Source: Halomonas organivorans (GTDB lineage: Bacteria > Pseudomonadota > Gammaproteobacteria > Pseudomonadales > Halomonadaceae). From it: a stretch of DNA of 64,000 nt. The DNA is taken from positions 1-64,000 of the forward strand of contig NZ_JACHXM010000001.1 of NCBI RefSeq assembly GCF_014192055.1, written 5' to 3'. The notes under the pieces were generated by a model. That model was not told the origin of the DNA. It saw nothing but the letters and a program-made list of their open reading frames with translations, and did no database searches. Made by a program: the position numbers and the translations under genes. Every line of letters starts with the position of its first letter. Position 1 is the first letter of the stretch. Positions 36,381 to 43,662 of the stretch are shown here, one piece after another.

Positions 36381-37088
36381 CTAGCGATAGGCACCCTCGA
36401 TGTCGGTCACGCGCAGCGCCTCGCGCCCCAAGGATCCGTGGCAATCGAGCATCCGTTCGCGCCAGGCGTGGACCGGGTCGGCATTGGAGATCAGGTCGGC
36501 GCTGGAGACACAGCGCGCCCACATGAAGAAGCCGAATACCAGGTAGTCGGCTCCGGCCGGCGCCGCGCCGTCCAGGAAGTCGGCGTCTTCCAGATGGCCG
36601 CGCAACGGCGCCAGAGCCGCATCGAGCTGGGCGAGCCCCTTGGCCGGGGAGTGGAACTCCTCCAGGGAACGGCCGAAGCGCTTCTCTCGACTCTCGCGGA
36701 AGTAGGCACGGTCGTCGGGGTGAATGGCATTGAACAGGTCCATGATGATGGTACGCATCATGGCCGGCGCCAGGGCTCGCTCGGCATAGTGCTTGAAGAA
36801 TCGGCCCCGGACTTCGGCCTGCCCATCGCCGAGCAGCGGCGCCTCGGGATAGGTGCGGTCCAGGTAGCGCAGGATGGCATAGCTGTCGGTCACGACCTCG
36901 TCGCCGTCGACGAGCACCGGCACCTTGTCGTGATCGGCGAAGGCCAGCGCGGCCTTGTCGGTAAAGCGCCAGGGCCGCGCCTCGACGTCGAGGCCCTTGT
37001 GGGCCAGCGCATAGCGCACTCGCCAGCAGTAGGGAGAAAAACGCAGCCGCTCGTCCAGGCCGCAGAGGTCATAGAGCACGCGTGTCAT
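36381..37088 (-). CDS. Glutathione S-transferase family protein
   Basis: 235-residue protein with an N-terminal thioredoxin-like half (LRFSPYCWRVRYALAHKGL, then DKVPVLVDGDEVVTDSYAILRYLD) and an all-helical C-terminal half. KVPVL-DG and the D-S-x-AI pattern are the glutathione-binding marks. Substrate unknown; a beta-etherase-like or detoxifying role is possible. It is transcribed alone, divergent from glcDEFG. Confidence 0.88.
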   Translation of the reverse strand: MTRVLYDLCGLDERLRFSPYCWRVRYALAHKGLDVEARPWRFTDKAALAFADHDKVPVLVDGDEVVTDSYAILRYLDRTYPEAPLLGDGQAEVRGRFFKHYAERALAPAMMRTIIMDLFNAIHPDDRAYFRESREKRFGRSLEEFHSPAKGLAQLDAALAPLRGHLEDADFLDGAAPAGADYLVFGFFMWARCVSSADLISNADPVHAWRERMLDCHGSLGREALRVTDIEGAYR

Positions 37089-37577
37089 ACCGACTCCTCG
37101 TCACCGATGGGAAAGCCCGATGGTGACAGGCTTGCCAGCGACCCGCCATGTCGGGAGCCACCCCGATTACCTTGTCCATTAGTCGAACCAATGCCTGCCT
37201 TCACTGGCCATCTGCTGATGTCGTTGCCGCGCAGCACCTTGAATTCACGACCAACTTTCCACAGTGACGGGCCAGTCCGGACTGGAAACTATTGGTAAAA
37301 CCAATTTACCTAAAATGGTCATCACGACCGGGCGGCCCTATGGTGAGAGGAGTTTCGCCACGTATCACGGCGCCGGCCATCTCGCTTCGACGGGGCGTCA
37401 CAGTGTCGCAGAGCGGCACGGCTCGATCCGCTGCAGGACGCGTGACGACGCCGTTGGCGAAGAGTCACAGCAGGAATCACGCCGCAGCGACATAAAAACG
37501 GAAATTTTTTCCATAGATTTATGAAAACCACTTCCATAGTATCGAACCAACGGATGCCTTCCCGTTCCGGAGCCGCC
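37089..37577. promoter_or_regulatory. Divergent control region GST / glcDEFG
   Basis: 489-bp spacer without a gene. It has two FadR-subfamily-type dyads: ATTGGTAAAACCAAT (37291-37305, perfect TTGGT-N3-ACCAA, the PdhR/LldR/GlcC kind) and ATTAGTCGAACCAAT (37178-37192, one mismatch). A TGGAAA-N3-TTTCCA-type site, GGAAATTTTTTCC (37500-37512), lies 65 bp before the glcD start and is identical in its core to the one at 20981. No glcC-like gene is in the window. Confidence 0.65.
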
Positions 37578-39077
37578 ATGAACATCCACTACGACGCGCG
37601 TCTCGATGGCGACCTGCCTCGCCAGGACAAGGCCACGGTACTGGCCGACCTGAAGCGGTCCGTACCCGACATGACCCTGCTGCACCGCGAGGAGGACCTG
37701 CGCCCCTTCGAGTGCGACGGATTGTCGGCCTACCGCGCCCTGCCGATGCTGGTCGCCTTGCCGGACGACCTCGAGCAGGTCGCGACCCTGCTGATACGCT
37801 GCCATGCCCTCGGCGTCCCCGTGGTCACCCGCGGCGCCGGTACCGGCCTGTCCGGCGGCGCTCTACCCCTGGAACAAGGCGTTCTGCTGGTGATGTCGCG
37901 CTTCGACCGCATCCTCGAGGTGGATCCCGACGCCCGCACGGCACGGGTCCAGCCCGGGGTGCGCAACCTGGCCATCTCGGAGGCCGCCGCGCCCTACGGG
38001 CTCTACTACGCGCCGGATCCCTCCTCGCAGATCGCCTGCTCGATCGGCGGCAACGTGGCCGAGAATGCCGGTGGCGTGCACTGTCTGAAATACGGGCTGA
38101 CGGTGCACAACGTGATGCGCGTCGAGCTGCTGACCCTGGAGGGTGAGCGCCTGGTACTCGGCAGCGAGGCGCTGGACGCCCCCGGATTCGACCTGCTGGC
38201 GTTGATCAACGGTTCGGAAGGCATGCTCGGGATCGTCACCGAGATCACCGTCAGGCTACTGCCCAAGCCCGAAACCGCCAAGGTGCTGATGGCAAGCTTC
38301 GACGACGTGGCGCAGGCCGGTCGCGCGGTGGGCGACATCATCGCCGCCGGCATCGTGCCCGGAGGCCTCGAGATGATGGACAACCTGGCAATCCGCGCCG
38401 CGGAGGACTTCATCCACGCCGGCTATCCGGTGGAAGCCGCGGCCATCCTGCTGTGCGAGCTGGACGGCGTCGAGGACGACGTGGACGCCGACTGCGAGGC
38501 CGCCCGCCGGGTGATGGAAGCCGCCGGCGCCATCGAGGTCCGCCAGGCCCGGGACGAGGCCGAGCGCGCCCTGTTCTGGGCCGGACGCAAGAATGCCTTT
38601 CCAGCGGTAGGCCGCATGTCACCCGACTATTACTGCATGGACGGCACCATTCCGCGGCGCGCCCTGCCCCAGGTGCTGGAGACCATCGCCGAGCTCTCCG
38701 AGACGTACGGCCTGCGCGTGGCCAACGTCTTCCACGCCGGCGACGGCAACATGCACCCGCTGATCCTCTTCGATGCCAACCGCGAAGGCGAGCTGGAGAG
38801 GGCCGAGGCGCTGGGCGGCCAGATCCTCGAGGCCTGCGTGGCCGCCGGCGGCTCGATCACCGGCGAGCACGGGGTGGGTCGCGAAAAGATCAACCAGATG
38901 TGCGTGCAGTTCCAGTCCGACGAGCTGACGACCTTTCACAGCGTGAAGGCCGCCTTCGACCCGAAGAGGCTGCTCAACCCGGGCAAGAACATCCCTACGC
39001 TTGCACGCTGTGCCGAGTTCGGCGCCTTGCACGTGCACCATGGCAAGCTGCCGCATCCCGATCTGCCACGTTTCTGA
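37578..39077 (+). CDS. glcD: Glycolate oxidase, FAD subunit
   Basis: FAD-binding subunit of glycolate dehydrogenase/oxidase, which makes glyoxylate. The 499 residues match E. coli GlcD in length. The PCMH-type FAD fold is marked by PVVTRGAGTGLSGGALP, DPSSQIACSIGGNVAENAGG and INGSEGMLGIVTEITV. The C-terminal cap has NVFHAGDGNMHPLI and GEHGVGREK. ATG 37578 follows GGAG; the frame is open to 37521. It is the first gene of glcDEFG and supplies Gcl with substrate independently of purines. Confidence 0.96.
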   Translation: MNIHYDARLDGDLPRQDKATVLADLKRSVPDMTLLHREEDLRPFECDGLSAYRALPMLVALPDDLEQVATLLIRCHALGVPVVTRGAGTGLSGGALPLEQGVLLVMSRFDRILEVDPDARTARVQPGVRNLAISEAAAPYGLYYAPDPSSQIACSIGGNVAENAGGVHCLKYGLTVHNVMRVELLTLEGERLVLGSEALDAPGFDLLALINGSEGMLGIVTEITVRLLPKPETAKVLMASFDDVAQAGRAVGDIIAAGIVPGGLEMMDNLAIRAAEDFIHAGYPVEAAAILLCELDGVEDDVDADCEAARRVMEAAGAIEVRQARDEAERALFWAGRKNAFPAVGRMSPDYYCMDGTIPRRALPQVLETIAELSETYGLRVANVFHAGDGNMHPLILFDANREGELERAEALGGQILEACVAAGGSITGEHGVGREKINQMCVQFQSDELTTFHSVKAAFDPKRLLNPGKNIPTLARCAEFGALHVHHGKLPHPDLPRF

Positions 39078-39086
39078 GGAGTGATC

Positions 39087-40190
39087 ATGGATACGTCCAC
39101 CCAGACGCTCCCGGACAGGGACGCCACCCAAGCGCTCGGCGAGCGCATTCGCCAGGCCGACGCCGAGGGCACGCCGCTGCGCATCGTCGGCGGCGACACC
39201 AAGGCCTTCTATGGTCGTAAAGTTCAGGGTCGGTCGATGGAGGTCGAGACGCTCTCGACCCGCGAGCATCGCGGCATCACCACCTACGACCCGGTGGAGC
39301 TGATCGTCTCGGCACGCGCCGGCACGCCGCTGGCCGAGCTGGAGGCGACGCTCGCCGAACAGGGCCAGATGCTGCCCTTCGAGCCGCCTCATTTCGGCGC
39401 GGAGGCCACGCTGGGCGGCATGGTCGCCGCCGGGCTCTCCGGGCCGCGGCGCCCCTGGGCCGGGGCAGTGCGCGACTTCGTGCTCGGCATCCGCATGATC
39501 GACCGCCACGGCCGGTCGCTGCGCTTCGGCGGCGAAGTGATGAAGAACGTCGCCGGCTACGACCTGTCGCGGCTGGTGGTCGGCGCCCAGGGCACCCTGG
39601 GACTCGTCGCCGAGGTCTCGCTCAAGGTGCTGCCGCGTCCCGCCGCCCGCCACGGCCTGCGCCTGCCGATGTCGCGGGAGGAGGCCAGGCAGCGCCTGGC
39701 CGAGTGGGGCCGGCGTCCGCTGCCGATCAGCGCCGCCGCCTGGCAGGACGGCGCCCTGAACCTGCGTCTCGAGGGCGGTGCCGGCTCGGTAGCCGCGACC
39801 CGGCGCGAGTTCGGTGGCGACGACCTGGAAGACGACTACTGGGACACGCTGCGCGAGCTGCGCCTGCCCTTCTTCGACACTGCGGATCCCCGGCCCCTGT
39901 GGCGGCTTTCACTGCCCCAGCGAGCGAGGCTGGACATCGAGGGGCTCGACGAGGACACCATGCTGCATGACTGGGCCGGCGCCCAGCGCTGGCTGAGAAG
40001 CGACCTCGACGCCGGGACGCTGCGCGACGGCGTGACCCGCGCCGGTGGCCATGCCACCTGCCTGACGCCCGGTGCCGCCGAGCCCTTCACGCCGCTGGCG
40101 CCGCCGCTGGCCAAGTATCACCAACGCCTCAAGGCCGAGCTGGATCCCCATGGGATCTTCAATCCAGGCCGACTCTACGGGGGGCTATGA
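39087..40190 (+). CDS. glcE: Glycolate oxidase, FAD-binding subunit GlcE
   Basis: 367-residue second FAD-domain subunit: PLRIVGGDTKAFYG (about 33-46), the FAD-loop region EATLGGMVAAGLSGPRRPW, and VMKNVAGYDLSRLVVGAQGT. ATG 39087 lies five bases after GAGGAG; a GTG at 39081 is also in frame. It lies 9 bp after glcD and is separated from glcF by a single base. It is required with GlcD and GlcF for an active complex. Confidence 0.94.
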   Translation: MDTSTQTLPDRDATQALGERIRQADAEGTPLRIVGGDTKAFYGRKVQGRSMEVETLSTREHRGITTYDPVELIVSARAGTPLAELEATLAEQGQMLPFEPPHFGAEATLGGMVAAGLSGPRRPWAGAVRDFVLGIRMIDRHGRSLRFGGEVMKNVAGYDLSRLVVGAQGTLGLVAEVSLKVLPRPAARHGLRLPMSREEARQRLAEWGRRPLPISAAAWQDGALNLRLEGGAGSVAATRREFGGDDLEDDYWDTLRELRLPFFDTADPRPLWRLSLPQRARLDIEGLDEDTMLHDWAGAQRWLRSDLDAGTLRDGVTRAGGHATCLTPGAAEPFTPLAPPLAKYHQRLKAELDPHGIFNPGRLYGGL

Positions 40191-40191
40191 C

Positions 40192-41424
40192 ATGCAGACG
40201 CACTTCACCGCCGAGGACCTCCAGCAACCGCACCTCCGCGAAGCCGACCGGGTGCTGCGCAGCTGCGTGCACTGCGGCTTCTGCAACGCCACCTGCCCCA
40301 CCTACCGGCTGCTCGGCGACGAGCGCGACGGTCCTCGCGGACGCATCTACCTGATGAAGGCACTGCTCGAGGACCGCGACGAACGGGCCGACATCACCGC
40401 CGAGACCCGACTGCACCTGGATCGCTGCCTGAGCTGCCGCAACTGCGAAACCACCTGCCCTTCCGGGGTGGAGTACCACAAGCTGCTCGACATCGGCCGC
40501 GCCGAGCTGGAGCGTCGCCTGCCGCGGCCGGCCAGCGAACGGGCCTTCCGCTTCGCCCTGCGTCACGCCGTGGTGGAACCGGCCCGCTTCAAGGCCCTGC
40601 TCGCCGTCGGCCTGACCTTTCGCCCGCTGCTCACCGGCCGCCTCGCAACCAAGCTGCCGCCCGCACCGGTGAACGCCGGCACGCGTCCCGACGGCCATCG
40701 CCATGCCCGGCAAATGCTGATCCTCGAGGGCTGCGTGCAGCCCGGGCTCTCGCCCAACACCAACGCCGCCGCCGCGCGGGTGCTAGATCGCCTGGGCATC
40801 GGCCTGACACCGGCTCCGGAGGCCGGCTGCTGCGGCGCCGTGGACTTCCACCTGGACGCCCAGGAAGCCGGCCGGGACCGCGCCCGCGCCAATATCGACG
40901 CCTGGTGGCCGCACATTGAGGCCGGCGTGGAAGCCATCGTCCAGACCGCCAGCGGCTGCGGCGCCTTCGTCAAGGAGTACGGCGAGCTGCTCGCCGACGA
41001 CCCCGCCTATGCCGAGCGAGCCGCCCGGATCAGCGCCCTGGCCCGTGACCTGGTGGAAGTGCTGCGCGACGAAGACCTCGAACCGCTCCACGCCAAGGCC
41101 GAGCGGCGCCTGGCCTTCCACTGCCCCTGCACGCTGCAGCACGCCCAGAAGCTGGGCGGCGCGGTGGAAGGCGTACTGACCCGACTCGGCTTCTCGCTGT
41201 CCGTGGTCCAGAACCCGCACCTGTGCTGCGGTTCGGCGGGTACCTACTCGATCACTCAGCCCGAACTCGCCGCCCGCCTTCGCGACGACAGGCTCGACGC
41301 CCTGGAAGCCGGCGAGCCGGAGGTGATTGCCACGGCGAACATCGGCTGCCAGACCCACCTCGGCGGCGCCGATCGTACCGAAGTGCGCCACTGGATCGAA
41401 CTCGTCGACGAGGCGCTGTCATGA
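40192..41424 (+). CDS. glcF: Glycolate oxidase, iron-sulfur subunit
   Basis: 410-residue subunit with two 4Fe-4S ferredoxin motifs: C25, C28, C31, C35 (CVHCGFCNATCP) and C78, C81, C84, C88 (CLSCRNCETTCP). The C-terminal CCG-type domains follow (GCCGAVDFH and LCCGSAGTYS). The length is like E. coli GlcF (407). It passes electrons to the quinone pool. ATG 40192 starts one base after the glcE stop. Confidence 0.96.
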   Translation: MQTHFTAEDLQQPHLREADRVLRSCVHCGFCNATCPTYRLLGDERDGPRGRIYLMKALLEDRDERADITAETRLHLDRCLSCRNCETTCPSGVEYHKLLDIGRAELERRLPRPASERAFRFALRHAVVEPARFKALLAVGLTFRPLLTGRLATKLPPAPVNAGTRPDGHRHARQMLILEGCVQPGLSPNTNAAAARVLDRLGIGLTPAPEAGCCGAVDFHLDAQEAGRDRARANIDAWWPHIEAGVEAIVQTASGCGAFVKEYGELLADDPAYAERAARISALARDLVEVLRDEDLEPLHAKAERRLAFHCPCTLQHAQKLGGAVEGVLTRLGFSLSVVQNPHLCCGSAGTYSITQPELAARLRDDRLDALEAGEPEVIATANIGCQTHLGGADRTEVRHWIELVDEALS

Positions 41425-41436
41425 CCGGCCATCCCT

Positions 41437-41540
41437 CGTGGGAGCGCAATTCATGGCGCGAATGGCGCCGCCAGGCGCCCGCCGGCACGTCGCCGACCGC
41501 CGCGTCGCGGCGGATCGCGCTGCGGAGCAGCGCTCCCACG
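41437..41540. repeat. REP-like element with CGTGGGAGCGC ends
   Basis: Terminal inverted repeats CGTGGGAGCGC (41437-41447) and GCGCTCCCACG (41530-41540) enclose about 80 bp of GC-rich DNA with its own short dyads. This is the layout of gammaproteobacterial REP/BIME elements. It lies in the 261-bp glcF-glcG gap. Confidence 0.65.
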
Positions 41541-41574
41541 CCACATGGCCAACATCGCCGAACAACCATTTCTC

Positions 41575-41645
41575 CCCCCGAGCCCAAAGCCCGGAGCCCA
41601 AAGCCCGAAGCCCGAAGCCCGAAGCCCGAAGCCCGAAGCCCGGGG
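41575..41645. repeat. 7-bp tandem repeat (GCCCGAA)n before glcG
   Basis: Five perfect GCCCGAA units (41603-41637), flanked upstream by degenerate copies (AGCCCAA, AGCCCGG). It ends about 30 bp before the glcG Shine-Dalgarno. This simple-sequence repeat can change length by slippage and could alter glcG translation or transcript stability. Confidence 0.8.
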
Positions 41646-41685
41646 ATCCTCTGCTCTACCCCAAATCCAAACCAAGGAGCATGCC

Positions 41686-42087
41686 ATGCAGACCAAAGCC
41701 ATTCTCGGCCTCACCGAGGTCAACGCCATCCTCGACGCCGCTCAGCGTGAGGCCGAGGCCAATCAGTGGAACGTCACCATTTCCATCACCGACGACAGCG
41801 GCGAACTGCTGGGACTGCGACGCCTCGACGGCGCCTCGCCGATGACCGCCATGATCAGCGCCCAGAAGGCCCGCACCGCCGCCCTGAGCCACAAGGAGAC
41901 TCAGGTCTTCGAGCGCATGATCAACGAGGGCCGCCACGCCTTCCTGTCCGCGCCCCTGCAGGGCCTGATGGAAGGCGGCGTGCCGGTGGTCGTCGACGGC
42001 CGGGTGATCGGTGCGGTGGGCGTCTCCGGCGTCAAGGCCGACCAGGATGCCCAGGTGGCCCGCGCCAGTATCGCCGCCGTACTCTAG
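41686..42087 (+). CDS. glcG: GlcG / HbpS-like DUF336 protein
   Basis: 133-residue GlcG-family protein: TEVNAILDAAQREAEANQWN, SITDDSGELLGLRRLDGA, KARTAALSH and the glycine-rich end VPVVVDGRVIGAVGVSG. The function in the glycolate operon is not established; some relatives bind haem or cobalamin. ATG 41686 is seven bases after AAGGAG. A REP element and a 7-bp tandem repeat separate it from glcF, so it may be expressed at a different level. A hairpin terminator follows. Confidence 0.93.
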   Translation: MQTKAILGLTEVNAILDAAQREAEANQWNVTISITDDSGELLGLRRLDGASPMTAMISAQKARTAALSHKETQVFERMINEGRHAFLSAPLQGLMEGGVPVVVDGRVIGAVGVSGVKADQDAQVARASIAAVL

Positions 42088-42135
42088 CGCCCTGCCCCTA
42101 CGCAGCGGAACACCAGCTCTCGTTCCGTCCAATGC

Positions 42136-42163
42136 CAAGACCCCGGCTGCCGCCGGGGTCTTG
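42136..42163 (+). terminator. Terminator hairpin of the glc operon
   Basis: Perfect 12-bp stem CAAGACCCCGGC / GCCGGGGTCTTG with a TGCC loop, 48 bp past the glcG stop; followed by a weak T-tract (TCGGTTT). Confidence 0.75.
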
Positions 42164-42274
42164 TCGGTTTGCGGTCAACACTTGCATTCATAAAAAATAT
42201 TGCATAGGTTTTGTATAGCATTCGACGCAATGCACGGATGCCAGACACGCCCATCACCGGACGAGAGGTGCACC

Positions 42275-42583
42275 ATGAAACGTATTGCGACTGCTGCCAT
42301 TACCCTGAGCGCCCTGATGATGCTGACCGGCACCGCCCTGGCGGATCACCATGAAGGGGAAGAAATGGCGCCGAACAGCGGCGCAGACAGCGCCAACATG
42401 GTGGAAGAATCCACCGTGAAACACGACGAGGGCGCCATGAGCGACGAGCCCATCGTCGAGGAAGGCGGTACGGACACTGCCAACGCCCCGTCGGATGCAG
42501 ATGCCTCCCACGCCGAGGGCAGTCTCGACGATGATATGGCTCCCAAGGAAGGCGTGGACTCCGCCAACGACCCCGAGGACTGA
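42275..42583 (+). CDS. Small acidic exported protein with repeats, function unknown
   Basis: 102-residue protein, not recognised as a known family. Residues 1-24 form a clear signal peptide (MKRIATAAITLSALMMLTGTALA, cleaved before DHHEGEE). The mature part is very acidic, without cysteine, and holds three related units ending in NSGADSAN, EGGTDTAN and KEGVDSAN, each followed by acidic residues. MAP precedes the first and third unit. It looks disordered and could bind cations or be a periplasmic osmoprotective or chaperone-like factor (inference). ATG 42275 follows AGAGGTG. It is a single gene between two terminators. Confidence 0.75.
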   Translation: MKRIATAAITLSALMMLTGTALADHHEGEEMAPNSGADSANMVEESTVKHDEGAMSDEPIVEEGGTDTANAPSDADASHAEGSLDDDMAPKEGVDSANDPED

Positions 42584-42607
42584 GTTCAAGACACTTGCCA
42601 TTCCATG

Positions 42608-42649
42608 GCTCACGCCAGCCTTCGATTTGAACCGGGGACTGGCGTGAGC
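42608..42649. terminator. Shared terminator between the acidic-protein gene and lysR
   Basis: 11-bp perfect stem GCTCACGCCAG / CTGGCGTGAGC between convergent genes. Confidence 0.65.
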
Positions 42650-42656
42650 AAATCCG

Positions 42657-43550
42657 CTAGCTCGACAGCATCCAGTCGACGAATGCCCGCTTGGCGGCGC
42701 GACGCTCCTCCGGATGCACATCGATCACCCCATATCCGCTGGCCGTGCCCAGCGAGAGATTTTCCAGCCCCACCAGCATGCCGCGCTCGATCAGGTCATC
42801 CACCAGACCTCGCCAGCCAAGGGCCACGCCCTGACCGGCAATTGAAGCTTGTACAAGTAGTGGATAATTATTGAAGATCAGCTCGGAGGGCGCCGAATGC
42901 GCCCTGCCGCCCAGGCGTTCGAAGTAGCCGGGCCAGTCCAGCCAGCGCTGCCCCTGATCGGCGGTCAGCGTCAGCAGCGGCACCTCACCGAGCCTGTCCA
43001 GGTCATCGATCGGCCCGTGCTGTTCCAGAAATCCCGCACTGCACACTGGGAAGACTTCCTCGTCCAGCAGGCGCGGCGCCCCTTCCAGTCCCCGGCGGTC
43101 GCCGAACACGATGGCGATGTCGACCTCCTGCCCCTGCCAGTCGAAGACGCCCTGGTTGGTCATGATGCGCACATCGATATGCGGGTGAAGCCGACGAAAC
43201 ACCGGCAACCGAGGCAGCAGCCAGTAGGAGGCCAGCGAGAAGTCGGTGAGGATGTTGAGCCGCGGATTGCGATGACGCTGCTGCAGCCGATCGATGGTGC
43301 GCTCGATGGTCGCGAACCCCTCCTGCACGGCCTCGAACAGGGCCTGGCCCGGCTCGCTCAGGCGCACGCCGCGATGCACCCGATCGAACAGCTTGAGGTC
43401 AAGCGCCTCCTCGAGAGCGCGAACCTGCTGGCTGACCGCGGACTGGGTCGAACGCAGCTCCTGGGCGGCGGCGGTGAAGCTCAGGTGGCGAGCCGCCGCC
43501 TCGAACACCCTCAGGCCGTTGGGCGACACCCTTCTTTCCATCAAAGACAT
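42657..43550 (-). CDS. LysR-family regulator of choline-sulfate use
   Basis: About 297-residue LysR protein: the N-terminal HTH has VFEAAARHLSFTAAAQELRSTQSAVSQQVRALE, then the effector domain begins around LNILTDFSLASYWLLPRLP. It is divergent from betC, which matches the usual arrangement of the choline-sulfate utilisation regulator. A perfect dyad ATTAGCTGTACTAAT (43549-43563) overlaps ATG 43550, so the ATG at 43541 may be the real start. No strong Shine-Dalgarno distinguishes them. Confidence 0.88.
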   Translation of the reverse strand: MSLMERRVSPNGLRVFEAAARHLSFTAAAQELRSTQSAVSQQVRALEEALDLKLFDRVHRGVRLSEPGQALFEAVQEGFATIERTIDRLQQRHRNPRLNILTDFSLASYWLLPRLPVFRRLHPHIDVRIMTNQGVFDWQGQEVDIAIVFGDRRGLEGAPRLLDEEVFPVCSAGFLEQHGPIDDLDRLGEVPLLTLTADQGQRWLDWPGYFERLGGRAHSAPSELIFNNYPLLVQASIAGQGVALGWRGLVDDLIERGMLVGLENLSLGTASGYGVIDVHPEERRAAKRAFVDWMLSS

Positions 43551-43563
43551 TAGCTGTACTAAT
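43549..43563. promoter_or_regulatory. LysR-type operator between lysR and betC
   Basis: ATTAG-CTGTA-CTAAT is a perfect inverted repeat fitting the LysR T-N11-A rule. It overlaps the putative lysR start and lies 100 bp before betC. A half-copy ATTAG occurs at 43602. Likely autoregulation and betC activation (inference). Confidence 0.6.
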
Positions 43564-43662
43564 CCCAATCATAAAAAAACAGCGAGTTTACAGGGCATGA
43601 GATTAGCATAGAGACTGGGAGCCACGTCACCACTCACTCCGACAACGCCAGGGAGTCTCCCG

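Noticed and set aside
41575..41645. CRISPR-like repeat array
   Set aside because: The unit is only 7 bp with no spacers; it is a simple tandem repeat. No repeat-spacer pattern or cas gene exists in the window.
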